From contig JACRBK010000348.1 of assembly GCA_016234525.1 (NCBI GenBank), forward strand, positions 1 through 14,098: a stretch of DNA of 14,098 nt, given 5' to 3'. Under the pieces are notes generated by a model. The model did no database searches. It was not told where the DNA came from and worked only from the letters and a program-made list of their open reading frames with translations. Source of the DNA: Chloroflexota bacterium. Its GTDB lineage: Bacteria > Chloroflexota > Anaerolineae > Aggregatilineales > Aggregatilineaceae. A program made the position numbers and the translations under genes. Positions 1-6,813 of the stretch are shown piece after piece (the stretch's first letter is position 1; every line of letters starts with the position of its first letter).

Positions 1-1335
1 CACCACAAAGGTGGGGTCTTCTTCGGCCAGTTTAGAGAGCGCGATGCCCATCTTATCCTGGTCGGCTTTGGTTTTCGGTTCAATCGCTACCGAGATCACC
101 GGCTTGGGGAACTTGATGTTCTCCAACACAATCGGGTGCTCCTGTGACGCCAGCGTTTCGCCGGTGAAGGTGTCTTTAAGACCCAACACTGCCGCGATAT
201 CGCCTGCGTGCACTTCGGTAATGTCTTCGCGCCGGTCGGCGAACATTCTCACCACGCGCCCGATCCGCTCGCGGCGGTCTTTCGACGTGTTGACGATAGT
301 TTCGCCCGTGTGCATGACGCCCGAATAAACGCGGAAGAAGGCCAGCCGCCCAACAAATGGGTCCGTCTGAATTTTAAAGACCAGCGCGGACAAAGGTTCA
401 TCGTCAGAAGCGCGGCGTTCTTCAGTTTCGTCCGATTTGGGATTAATGCCCTGGATTGAAGGCACATCCAGCGGCGAAGGCAGGTAGTCTACTACAGCAT
501 CAAGCAGCAGTTGAACACCCTTGTTGCGCAGCGCCGATCCACACAGTACCGGCTGAGCTACGCCTCTGATTGTTGCCGAGCGCAACGCCACGGTGAGTTC
601 TGGAGTGGTGATTGTTTCTTCAGACAGGTATTTTTCGGTCAGCAGATCATCAGTTTCGACGATCTTTTCGATCATGCGGGCGCGCGCCTGCTCAGCCGCT
701 TTGAGAGCGTCAGCAGGAATCGCCTGGTGATCGACCTGAGTTCCCATATCCTCGCTGAAGCTGATCAGTTCCATCTTGACCAGATCAATGATCCCGGCGT
801 AGGCACTGCCTTCACCATAGGGCAGTTGGATCACGATGGGGTTACCGCGCAGCCGGTCAATGATCATGTCCACGCAGCGCCCAAAATCTGCGCCGACGCG
901 GTCCATTTTGTTGACAAAACAAATGCGCGGAACGCCATAATCATTGGCCTGCCGCCATACGGTTTCGGATTGAGGTTCTACCCCAGCCACGCCATCGAAC
1001 ACCACCACACCGCCATCCAGCACGCGCAAACTGCGCTGCACTTCAGCGGTAAAATCGACGTGTCCGGGAGTGTCAATCAGGTTGATTTGATGATCGCGCC
1101 AGAATGCCGTGACCGCCGCAGCGGTAATGGTAATTCCGCGCTCTCGTTCCTGTTCCATATAATCGGTGGTAGCAGCGCCATCATGAACTTCACCAATACG
1201 GTGAATGAGACCGGCATAATACAACACACGCTCGGTCACGGTGGTTTTGCCCGCGTCGATGTGAGCGATGATACCGATATTGCGGACCAGGGACAGGTCC
1301 AGCGCGTTTTCGTTCGTTGCGGCTTTTTTAGCCAT
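1..1335 (-). CDS. fusA: Elongation factor G, N-terminal 445 residues (runs off left edge)
   Basis: Translational GTPase that moves tRNAs and mRNA through the ribosome and, with ribosome recycling factor, splits post-termination ribosomes. The reverse strand reads MAKKAATNEN from an ATG at 1335 and stays open to base 1. GTPase motifs are visible: P-loop AHIDAGKTT (residues 24-32), switch I ERGITI (65-70), DTPGH (88-92) and NKMD (142-145). Further on lie the domain II/III stretch GDIAAVLGLKDTFTGETL and then PKTKADQDKMGIALSKLAEEDPTF, both typical of EF-G. A full protein has about 700 residues, so about a third is missing to the left. It starts 23 bp after the rpsG stop, the classic str operon order. 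No good Shine-Dalgarno lies close to the start: the nearest purine tract (AGG, plus-strand 1351-1353) is about 15 nt away. Translational coupling to rpsG is possible. Confidence 0.97.
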   Translation of the reverse strand, partial: MAKKAATNENALDLSLVRNIGIIAHIDAGKTTVTERVLYYAGLIHRIGEVHDGAATTDYMEQERERGITITAAAVTAFWRDHQINLIDTPGHVDFTAEVQRSLRVLDGGVVVFDGVAGVEPQSETVWRQANDYGVPRICFVNKMDRVGADFGRCVDMIIDRLRGNPIVIQLPYGEGSAYAGIIDLVKMELISFSEDMGTQVDHQAIPADALKAAEQARARMIEKIVETDDLLTEKYLSEETITTPELTVALRSATIRGVAQPVLCGSALRNKGVQLLLDAVVDYLPSPLDVPSIQGINPKSDETEERRASDDEPLSALVFKIQTDPFVGRLAFFRVYSGVMHTGETIVNTSKDRRERIGRVVRMFADRREDITEVHAGDIAAVLGLKDTFTGETLASQEHPIVLENIKFPKPVISVAIEPKTKADQDKMGIALSKLAEEDPTFVV

Positions 1336-1358
1336 GGCAGACTATATATACCTGTGAT

Positions 1359-1826
1359 TTACCAGCGATAATGCGCAAAGGCGCGGTTGGCTTCGGCCAT
1401 ACGATGGGTTTCGTCTTTTTTCTTGATTGCGGAACCCTGACCCGAAGCGGCATCCAACAGTTCGGCGGCCAATTTCTCGCCAATGCTGCGACCACCACGC
1501 CCACGCGCGGCCCCAAGCAGCCAGCGCATCGCCAACGAAAGGGCGCGATCGGGCGCGACTTCAACCGGAACCTGGTAGGTGGAACCACCCACGCGGCGCG
1601 GTTTGACTTCGAGCAGCGGGGTTGCATTACGCAGCGCCTGCTCAAAAACTTCTACCGGGTCACGTTTGGAACGTTCGGCCACAATATCTAATGATTCATA
1701 AATCATGCGCAGGGCGGTGCTTTTTTTGCCGCCATACATCATGCGGTTGACGAACATAGTGATATGAACATTGTTGTACTTGGCATCCGCCGGAATTTCA
1801 CGACGGGGTGGAGTTTTACGTCTCAT
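1359..1826 (-). CDS. rpsG: 30S ribosomal protein S7
   Basis: Primary 16S rRNA-binding protein that nucleates assembly of the 30S head and lies near the E site. The 155-residue protein has the usual S7 length. It shows family landmarks: NVHITMFVNRMMYGGKKSTA near residues 19-38, an ERSKRDPVEVFEQALRN segment, the VKPRRVGGSTYQVPVEV beta-hairpin, and the C-terminal KKKDETHRMAEANRAFAHYRW. The ATG at 1826 is preceded by TTGGAG (plus-strand 1835-1840) at good spacing. It lies 14 bp after the rpsL stop and 23 bp before fusA, so the three genes form one transcription unit. In E. coli S7 represses its own operon by binding the S12-S7 spacer; this spacer is only 14 nt, so that mechanism is unlikely here in the same form. 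Confidence 0.98.
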   Translation of the reverse strand: MRRKTPPRREIPADAKYNNVHITMFVNRMMYGGKKSTALRMIYESLDIVAERSKRDPVEVFEQALRNATPLLEVKPRRVGGSTYQVPVEVAPDRALSLAMRWLLGAARGRGGRSIGEKLAAELLDAASGQGSAIKKKDETHRMAEANRAFAHYRW

Positions 1827-1840
1827 GATTTATGCTCCAA

Positions 1841-2290
1841 CTATCTTTTCTTCGCAGGGGTCGTCTTCGCGCCAGCCTTGGGACGCTTCGCACCGTACTT
1901 GCTGCGGGCCTGTTCACGCTTGGCAACGCCATCAGCGTCCAACGTGCCGCGCACGATGTGATAACGCACACCGGGCAGGTCTTTCACACGACCACCACGC
2001 ACCAGCACCACACTGTGTTCTTGCAACCCATGACCTTCACCGGGAATATACGCCGTTACTTCGATCTGGTTGGTCAGGCGTACACGGGCCACTTTACGCA
2101 GGGCCGAGTTGGGCTTTTTGGGTGTCATCGTCTTAACCTGGGTGCAAACGCCGCGCTTTTGGGGTGAACCCTTCGGCTGGCGCGTGCGCCGCTGCGAGTA
2201 CGAGTTAAACGTGTACTGCAACGCGGGCGACTTGCTCTTTTTCCGCTTAGGTTGACGACCTTTCCGGATCAACTGATTGATCGTCGGCAT
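1841..2290 (-). CDS. rpsL: 30S ribosomal protein S12 with an N-terminal insertion
   Basis: Decoding-centre protein of the 30S subunit and the site of streptomycin-resistance substitutions in other bacteria. Core motifs are intact: MPTINQLIRKGR at the N-terminus, TPKKPNSALRKVARVRL (residues 56-72, with the two lysines tied to streptomycin response at 58-59), YIPGEGHGLQEHSVVLVRGG (81-100), and RVKDLPGVRYHIVRG with Asp104, the residue that is methylthiolated in E. coli S12. The length is 149 against about 124 in E. coli. Much of the excess is a basic stretch at residues 25-42 between SPAL and PQKRGVC, where E. coli has only three residues, plus a basic C-terminal tail. The ATG at 2290 has a strong ribosome site GGAGAGG (plus-strand 2296-2302). 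It is the first gene of the str operon. Confidence 0.98.
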   Translation of the reverse strand: MPTINQLIRKGRQPKRKKSKSPALQYTFNSYSQRRTRQPKGSPQKRGVCTQVKTMTPKKPNSALRKVARVRLTNQIEVTAYIPGEGHGLQEHSVVLVRGGRVKDLPGVRYHIVRGTLDADGVAKREQARSKYGAKRPKAGAKTTPAKKR

Positions 2291-2310
2291 ACTTGCCTCT
2301 CCTATCTAGG

Positions 2311-2341
2311 CCAGGCTTCCCCACCGTGCGGGGTTGTCTGG
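2311..2341 (-). promoter_or_regulatory. Leader hairpin just upstream of rpsL ribosome-binding site
   Basis: The arms 2311-2322 and 2330-2341 pair as two helices (CCAGGC with a G-T wobble, then CCCC/GGGG) separated by a 2x2 internal loop, closing a 7-nt loop. The structure ends 8 nt upstream of the rpsL Shine-Dalgarno. It has no T-run on either strand, so it is not a terminator. A role in translational control of the str operon is inferred. Confidence 0.4.
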
Positions 2342-2370
2342 CAAAACCTGCCTAATTTTAGGGCGCAATA

Positions 2371-2395
2371 ACGGGCGTCATTCTGGCACGCCCGT
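2371..2395 (-). promoter_or_regulatory. Leader hairpin in str operon 5' UTR
   Basis: A perfect 8-bp inverted repeat (ACGGGCGT at 2371-2378, ACGCCCGT at 2388-2395) with a 9-nt loop. It lies within the predicted rpsL leader. On the plus strand it is followed by CTTGTTTTG, so it could also act as a weak plus-strand terminator blocking antisense transcription. Neither role is proved. Confidence 0.35.
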
Positions 2396-2408
2396 CTTGT
2401 TTTGCATA

Positions 2409-2451
2409 ACGTGAGGCCATCTTCATATTAGGGCAGCGGATGGCCTCACGT
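2409..2451 (-). promoter_or_regulatory. 13-bp perfect inverted repeat in str operon leader
   Basis: The arms at 2409-2421 and 2439-2451 (ACGTGAGGCCATC and its complement) match perfectly around a 17-nt loop. Neither side carries a T-run, so this is a stable leader stem or possibly an operator rather than a terminator. It sits about 70-110 nt downstream of the predicted transcription start. It is a candidate element for ribosomal-protein or growth-rate control; no known family was recognised. Confidence 0.45.
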
Positions 2452-2528
2452 ACATTACCTGTGTGATTTCGGCGAACCATTGCCCTGTGAACCCAGGGTT
2501 GGAGCCGTTGAACGTTATAGCGGGTTAA

Positions 2529-2557
2529 ATCTTATCACCTCGCGGGAGGGCTGTCAA
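2529..2557 (-). promoter_or_regulatory. Sigma-70-type promoter of the rpsL-rpsG-fusA operon
   Basis: The reverse strand has a consensus -35 TTGACA (2557-2552), exactly 17 bp of spacer, and -10 TAAGAT (2534-2529) preceded by the extended element TG one base upstream. Transcription would start near 2522, giving a 5' UTR of about 230 nt before rpsL. A strong promoter suits a ribosomal protein operon. Confidence 0.7.
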
Positions 2558-2653
2558 GGCACGATTCGCCCTCATAGAGCAGGCCCAACCCGGGCAAATT
2601 GAGCATAAATTGACTTTTCTCTAGTGTTATTCATTTTTTAATAGTCGCATGAA

Positions 2654-2681
2654 TTGACAAACCATAATTATAAAATAGACT
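2654..2681 (+). promoter_or_regulatory. Candidate promoter of the rightward seven-gene cluster
   Basis: A consensus -35 TTGACA (2654-2659) is followed after 16 bp of very AT-rich spacer by TAGACT (2676-2681, four of six matches). It points right, about 100 bp from the divergent str promoter, and would give a leader of about 118 nt before the start at 2806. TATAAA and TAAAAT also occur in the spacer but lie too close to the -35. Confidence 0.45.
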
Positions 2682-2698
2682 CGAATCAGGCAGCAGCG

Positions 2699-2718
2699 AT
2701 CATCGCGTGATGATTTTT
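2699..2718 (+). promoter_or_regulatory. Short hairpin plus T5 tract in the rightward leader
   Basis: ATCATC (2699-2704) and GATGAT (2709-2714) form a 6-bp stem with a 4-nt loop, ending in TTTTT (2714-2718). The stem is weak and AT-rich, so at most it is a pause or weak attenuator shortly after the predicted start of transcription. Confidence 0.2.
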
Positions 2719-2746
2719 GCCAATCGTGCCACATTCACCTCCGGCT

Positions 2747-2769
2747 GCCTCTTCATTGAATGAGGAGGC
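2747..2769 (+). promoter_or_regulatory. Hairpin that buries a Shine-Dalgarno sequence
   Basis: GCCTCTTC (2747-2754) pairs with GAGGAGGC (2762-2769) through 8 bp including one G-T wobble. The 3' arm contains GAGGAGG, the best ribosome-binding sequence in this leader, so folding would hide it. It lies 12 nt before an ATG at 2781 that opens a 13-codon ORF, and 37 nt before the acyltransferase start at 2806. Confidence 0.35.
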
Positions 2770-2780
2770 TGTATCCCCGG

Positions 2781-2822
2781 ATGAGTTCTAAGGTTCATTC
2801 GCCCTATGACTGCGCCCTTTGA
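2781..2822 (+). other. Possible 13-codon leader ORF overlapping the next gene's start
   Basis: ATG at 2781 opens a frame reading MSSKVHSPYDCAL and stopping at TGA 2820-2822, 17 bp inside the acyltransferase gene. It has the only strong Shine-Dalgarno nearby (GAGGAGG at 2762-2768), whereas the acyltransferase ATG has only a weak AAGG 12 nt upstream. This could be translational coupling through a leader peptide, or chance. No run of codons for one amino acid suggests attenuation. Confidence 0.2.
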
Positions 2823-3837
2823 TCTGCGCATCGCTCACACCGTCACCGAAATCGACCAGTTCGCCTGGGATCACCTGGCAGTAGGGCAGCCGTTCGCCAG
2901 CTACCGCTGGTATCAGTTCGGCGAAAAAGTGCTGGCAGGCATAACACCAGTCTATATTTTATTATCTCTCGACGGTCAGCCCGTTGCCCGCAGCACGTTT
3001 TGGCTGACGCGCCAGGAACCCTGGCCCGCCCCGGCCCCGCTGAATATCCTACTTAGCGCCATCTTGCGGCGTTGGCCGCTGCTCATTTGCCGCGCTCCGG
3101 TGGCCGATTACAGCGGTTTTGTGCTGCCCACCTCCCCGCTCCGCGATAGGGCACTTATGGTGATGGTCCAGGCGGTGCGCGCTATCGCACAGCAGCATCA
3201 TGTTTCCTATCTTTTATTCGACTGGGTTGACACCGAACATCAGCCCCCGGTTTGGCCGGATGGTTTTGAAGTATCCAGCATCGCCGATGCGGGAACAGCG
3301 CTGCAACTCCACTGGCCTGATTTTGAAAGTTATCTGGGATCGCTCTCGAAGTCGATGCGCAAAGACTATCACCGGCATCTCAACCGGGCCAGGGATGCCG
3401 GCATCGAGATCAAAACCGCGCCTGTTCCCACCCGCCTGGACGATGCGCTGCCGCTGATCCGCCGCGTGGAACAAGAACATGGGGCCGCCCCCAAGATTCA
3501 TGCCCAGGCGATCCTCGAAAACGCCGCGCTGGTTCCGGCGGTGTGGCTGACGGCTGAAATCGGCGAGCGATTGGTGGGCTGCGGGCTGCTGCTGTTCGAC
3601 GGCGACGCCTGCTGCCTGACTCTGCTCGGCCTGGATTACGACGTGCGGTATGCCTATTTCCAACTCTTTTACGCGGCGATCCGCGCGGCAATTGAGTCAG
3701 GCGCGCGCACGCTTTACGGCGGCAGCGGCGCGTATGATCTTAAAGAGCGGTTAGGCTTTGAAATGCTGACCAATAACCATATTGCTCTTGTATCCGACCG
3801 GCGGTTATTTCGCCAGTTTGCCCGGTGGATGAGCTAA
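2806..3837 (+). CDS. GNAT/FemAB-like acyltransferase of unknown substrate
   Basis: A 343-residue protein resembling the GNAT-fold acyltransferases grouped as Acetyltransf_6 (BioF2-like) and FemAB-like. These move acyl or aminoacyl groups onto amines, often in cell-envelope or exopolysaccharide biosynthesis. The telling parts are FESYLGSLSKSMRKDYHRHLNRARDAG (residues 173-199), a basic helix typical of these families, followed by a second half with WLTAEIGERLVGCGLLL and a C-terminal GARTLYGGSGAYDLKERLGFE (299-319). No signal peptide or clear transmembrane helix is seen. The only in-frame upstream codons before a stop are not starts, so ATG 2806 is used despite its weak AAGG ribosome site. It is the first gene of the cluster; the glycosyltransferase follows 42-75 bp later. 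The substrate cannot be told from sequence. Confidence 0.75.
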   Translation: MTAPFDLRIAHTVTEIDQFAWDHLAVGQPFASYRWYQFGEKVLAGITPVYILLSLDGQPVARSTFWLTRQEPWPAPAPLNILLSAILRRWPLLICRAPVADYSGFVLPTSPLRDRALMVMVQAVRAIAQQHHVSYLLFDWVDTEHQPPVWPDGFEVSSIADAGTALQLHWPDFESYLGSLSKSMRKDYHRHLNRARDAGIEIKTAPVPTRLDDALPLIRRVEQEHGAAPKIHAQAILENAALVPAVWLTAEIGERLVGCGLLLFDGDACCLTLLGLDYDVRYAYFQLFYAAIRAAIESGARTLYGGSGAYDLKERLGFEMLTNNHIALVSDRRLFRQFARWMS

Positions 3838-3912
3838 TAGAATAACAAGACGCAGCGCTACCGCATTCCTACAGAACTTTTGTTTAAAACTTTTTTTTCA
3901 CGGGGGGCATTT

Positions 3913-5235
3913 GTGAATTTCATAGGGCGTTTCTACGACACTTCCTATTTGAAACAGAAGCGATCCAGTTCCAAACTGTTTCGCCGCCTGCTGTGGGCCG
4001 CGATTATTTTTGCCGTGTTTCGCCTGCTGGCCCAGGTCGCTATCGTGTTCGATCCCGAACTCTACCCGGATGATCTGCGCATCTACCTCGATGCGGCGCG
4101 TGATGTGACTGATCAGCGCGATCTTTACCCATCGCTGCCTCTGCAACACATGGAGTTTTACCAGTACGCGCCCTCGTTCGCGCTGACATTTGTCTCATTT
4201 TTGTGGATGTCCAAACCCGTTGCCGCCCTGGTCCATATTGTGCTGCACCTGCTGATCTATACGCTGCTATTTTTGCGCTGGGATCGTATGTTCAAACAGT
4301 GGGGGATCGAACAGGGCCGGGCGATGCTGGCCTGGACGCTGCCCGCCTGGTTGGTCTTCGCTGTTTTCTGGAACGATATGGCCTACCTGAATGTGTATTT
4401 GCTGACCGCGCTGCTGGCAACTCTCTTGATCGAGGCCGTGATCAACGAACGCCTGGGACCGGCAGTGTTGTGGCTGTCGGTGATCGCGCAGATCAAACCC
4501 CAGTGGGCTTTTGCTGCTGCCATTCCGCTGCTGCTTGGACGCTACCGTTTTTTTGCCCGGCTGATTGGGCTGGCGGGGGTGATTTATGTGGCCGTGTGCG
4601 GCATCACGATCGTGATCATGGGCGTCGATTATGGGTGGGAGCAGCATAAAGCCTATTTCCACCTGCTGACTCAGATCGGCGATACGTATCCCTGGCGCGG
4701 TCCCGATGAGCCTTTCCTGGGGTACAATCACTCTATCCCTCAGATCGCCGTATATATCCTGGGAGATAATACTAGCGCGCTGCGTGTAGCGTACCTGATC
4801 CGGGCTGTGCTGCTGATTCCATTAGCGATCATTGTGCTGCGCTGCCTGCGCCAGCCTGCTCGCCGCCCTGGTTATGAGCTTCCCCGGTTCAGTCTCGATC
4901 TGGCGTTTGCGCTGTACACGGGAGTCTTTATCTGGTTAGAGGTCGTTTGGGAACTGGCCCTAGGGATCGCAGTATTTACCTATCTGCTGGCGACACTGGA
5001 ACAGCAGCGCCTCAGAAGGATGGTAGAGGCGGTTTTTATCCCTTACGTGCTGCTAGACGCGATACAGATTATCAGCGTGTTTTTGTTCTGGGATGCGGTG
5101 ATGGATGAATCCGAATCGTATGTTCTGACTGATCCCAGCATTTACATCCCGTTGGTGATGATTGTGACGGTCGTATTTCATGCCTTGTTGGTCGGGCGGT
5201 TGTGGAATACAGGGAAGAAAATAACAGCAGAATAG
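3913..5235 (+). CDS. GT87-family (DUF2029) polytopic membrane glycosyltransferase
   Basis: A very hydrophobic protein of 440 residues with roughly ten membrane segments. Its pattern fits the GT-C fold family GT87, whose known members are polyprenyl-phosphate-mannose-dependent mannosyltransferases such as mycobacterial PimE. After the first membrane helix (about 27-46) comes an acidic loop PDDLRIYLDAARDV (52-65) and DLYPSLP, which matches the family's catalytic loop. Then come EFYQYAPSFALTF (81-93), the mid-protein QIKPQWAFAAAIPLLLGRYR (193-212), and GYNHSIPQ (270-277). The donor and acceptor are unknown; a lipid acceptor at the membrane is likely. The start is chosen at GTG 3913, with GGGGGG at 3902-3907 five bases before it. 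A TTG at 3880 would add 11 residues but has no ribosome site and lies before a T8 run. It ends 15 bp before the methyltransferase gene. Confidence 0.75.
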   Translation: MNFIGRFYDTSYLKQKRSSSKLFRRLLWAAIIFAVFRLLAQVAIVFDPELYPDDLRIYLDAARDVTDQRDLYPSLPLQHMEFYQYAPSFALTFVSFLWMSKPVAALVHIVLHLLIYTLLFLRWDRMFKQWGIEQGRAMLAWTLPAWLVFAVFWNDMAYLNVYLLTALLATLLIEAVINERLGPAVLWLSVIAQIKPQWAFAAAIPLLLGRYRFFARLIGLAGVIYVAVCGITIVIMGVDYGWEQHKAYFHLLTQIGDTYPWRGPDEPFLGYNHSIPQIAVYILGDNTSALRVAYLIRAVLLIPLAIIVLRCLRQPARRPGYELPRFSLDLAFALYTGVFIWLEVVWELALGIAVFTYLLATLEQQRLRRMVEAVFIPYVLLDAIQIISVFLFWDAVMDESESYVLTDPSIYIPLVMIVTVVFHALLVGRLWNTGKKITAE

Positions 5236-5250
5236 CTGGAGGAAATCTTA

Positions 5251-5847
5251 ATGCTCACCGGAATATACCAATCGGCAGGGCTTTTACTGATTATTGGCGT
5301 GTTTTATATCAAGGACTTTTTCTCAATCGCCCGCTATGATCAAGAGCGCAGCGCTGAAGGCAGTGGTCGCAGTTGGGACTATACCATCATGCTGCTCACC
5401 GCCGCCGTCTTGATGATCGTCCAGCCGGTTCTGCTGCCGGGGTTGGGCGTGACGATTGAGGCGCGTTGGGCGCTGATCATCCAGGCGGTGGGGTTGTTGA
5501 TCGCGTTGGGCGGTCTGGGGTTGAACTGGTGGTCGCGCGATAGTTTGAAACAGTTTTATGCCGAGCGTGTCGAACTGCAACCCGAACACCAGATCATCAC
5601 CAACGGCCCCTATGCCACTATCCGGCACCCGGTTTTTACGTCGTTTTTTATGATCGTCATCGGTTGTTTTCTGATCAATCCGGCGGTGCCTACCCTGCTG
5701 ATCATGATCTATGCCTTTTGGGATTTTTCTGGGGCCGCCCGGCAAGAAGAGGTTCTGCTCAGCGAAAACCTACCCGGCTATGCAGACTATATGACGCACA
5801 CATCGGCCTTTTTTCCTATACCGGGCCAGGGGCGAGGAAGGAAATAA
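5251..5847 (+). CDS. ICMT/PEMT-like integral membrane methyltransferase
   Basis: A 198-residue membrane protein with about five hydrophobic helices and the C-terminal signature of the isoprenylcysteine carboxyl methyltransferase / phospholipid methyltransferase superfamily. HQIITNGPYATIRHP (residues 113-127) and QEEVLLSENLPGYADYMTHTSAFFP (165-189) together form the S-adenosylmethionine site in this fold. Known members methylate prenylated cysteine or lipid groups within the membrane; bacterial ones are mostly uncharacterised. A strong ribosome site GGAGG lies just before ATG 5251. The stop is 3 bp before a possible TTG start (21 bp before the ATG) of the Rv3378c-like gene, so the two are probably translated together. 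Methylation of a diterpene product is an attractive inference, since a methyltransferase acts with an Rv3378c homologue in Herpetosiphon (recalled from literature). It is not shown by sequence. Confidence 0.75.
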   Translation: MLTGIYQSAGLLLIIGVFYIKDFFSIARYDQERSAEGSGRSWDYTIMLLTAAVLMIVQPVLLPGLGVTIEARWALIIQAVGLLIALGGLGLNWWSRDSLKQFYAERVELQPEHQIITNGPYATIRHPVFTSFFMIVIGCFLINPAVPTLLIMIYAFWDFSGAARQEEVLLSENLPGYADYMTHTSAFFPIPGQGRGRK

Positions 5848-5868
5848 ACTTTGGAAGCCGCTGCATTC

Positions 5869-6786
5869 ATGTCTCAACCTACTCCCCAGATCGCGCAAAT
5901 AGTGCGCGCCAATGGGCCGAAAGTCTGCGTGTTTCCGATCAATGGAACCCGACGCTGGTTTATTTTGGAGCACGGCCAGCAGTCCGGCGAAAACTCGTTC
6001 GCGGAATACATCGCCGTATCGGAACAACGCCATCTTGAGCTTTACCAGATGATCTTTGATCATGGCGTTGAGAATCTGCTGACCCCCATCTTCGGCCCTG
6101 ACCTGCTCGAACGCGGGCCAGAATATATGGAATTGGCCGCGAATGGGCTGGTCGAGTTGTGCCGCAAACCGGCGTTATTAGCATTCTATGACCAGTACGA
6201 GGTGCGTGTGCGTTTTTATGGGGATCACCGTAAATATTTCGGGCCGACCCCTTATGCTTATCTTTCGGACTTATTCGACGATCTCACAGCGCGCACGGCT
6301 CATCACGAGCGTCACAAACTGTTTTTCGGCGTTTTTGCGCACGACGCGGCAGAGACGACCGGCGAACTGGCGGTCCAATATTATCTCGAACACGGCAAAA
6401 CGCCTGACAAACGCGCTTTGGTCGAGATGTACTATGGAGAATATGTCCCTCCGGTAGATATTTTTATCGGCTTCGATAAGTTTTGCGCTTTTGATATGCC
6501 GCTCATCGCTACGGGCAGCGAAGACCTCTATTTTACGGTCAGCCCGTCGCCCTATCTGAATGAGCCGCAGTTACGCGCGATTCTATACGATCATCTATTC
6601 AACCGCCGCGACAGTGAACCTGATTACAGCTCGCTGCCCGCCGATGAATGGAATATCATGCGCAGCTTCTATCGCCAAAATATCGGTGGTACGTGTGGAC
6701 TCGGCGTAAAACGAAAGCCGGCGGGTTATTGGTATCCGCTGCCGCAGGTCCTGCTGCCACGCGAATTCGACGACGCTTCGTCATAA
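5869..6786 (+). CDS. Rv3378c-like diterpene synthase (tuberculosinol/kolavelool synthase family)
   Basis: A homologue along its whole length of M. tuberculosis Rv3378c, a cis-prenyltransferase-fold enzyme. Rv3378c removes diphosphate from tuberculosinyl diphosphate to give tuberculosinol and isotuberculosinol, or transfers the group to adenosine. Matching blocks, compared with my memory of Rv3378c, are GPKVCVFPINGTRRWF (residues 16-31), TPIFGPDLLERG, VRFYGDHRK, LFFGVFAHDAAE, MYYGEYVPPVDIFIGF and LYFTVSPSPYLNE followed by LRAILYDHLF. Arg28 and Arg29 (Rv3378c Arg37/38) and Tyr47 (Tyr51) are kept, but Asn25 (codon AAT) replaces Asp34, the equivalent of the catalytic Asp of cis-prenyltransferases. 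The length is 305 against 296. ATG 5869 is used; TTG 5851 adds six residues and has a better ribosome site (GAGGAAGG at 5834-5841), so it may be the true start. The partner cyclase follows 27 bp later. Confidence 0.9.
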   Translation: MSQPTPQIAQIVRANGPKVCVFPINGTRRWFILEHGQQSGENSFAEYIAVSEQRHLELYQMIFDHGVENLLTPIFGPDLLERGPEYMELAANGLVELCRKPALLAFYDQYEVRVRFYGDHRKYFGPTPYAYLSDLFDDLTARTAHHERHKLFFGVFAHDAAETTGELAVQYYLEHGKTPDKRALVEMYYGEYVPPVDIFIGFDKFCAFDMPLIATGSEDLYFTVSPSPYLNEPQLRAILYDHLFNRRDSEPDYSSLPADEWNIMRSFYRQNIGGTCGLGVKRKPAGYWYPLPQVLLPREFDDASS

Positions 6787-6813
6787 CACTTTCGGCATCA
6801 GCCGGGGACTTTT

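Noticed and set aside
511..1371. A 286-codon rightward open frame
   Set aside because: It is antisense to fusA, whose reverse-strand translation is unmistakable; the rightward product resembles nothing and has no promoter or ribosome site.
1832..2167. Rightward open frames across rpsL
   Set aside because: They are antisense shadows of S12, which is conserved and complete on the reverse strand.
2470..2515. tRNA-like look in the str leader (GGTTCG and small stems on the reverse strand)
   Set aside because: No acceptor stem, anticodon arm or full cloverleaf could be drawn; only a 5-bp hairpin (2483-2487 / 2494-2498) remains.
3880..3912. TTG start extending the GT87 protein by 11 residues
   Set aside because: It has no ribosome site and crosses a T8 run; GTG 3913 has a G-rich site at proper spacing.
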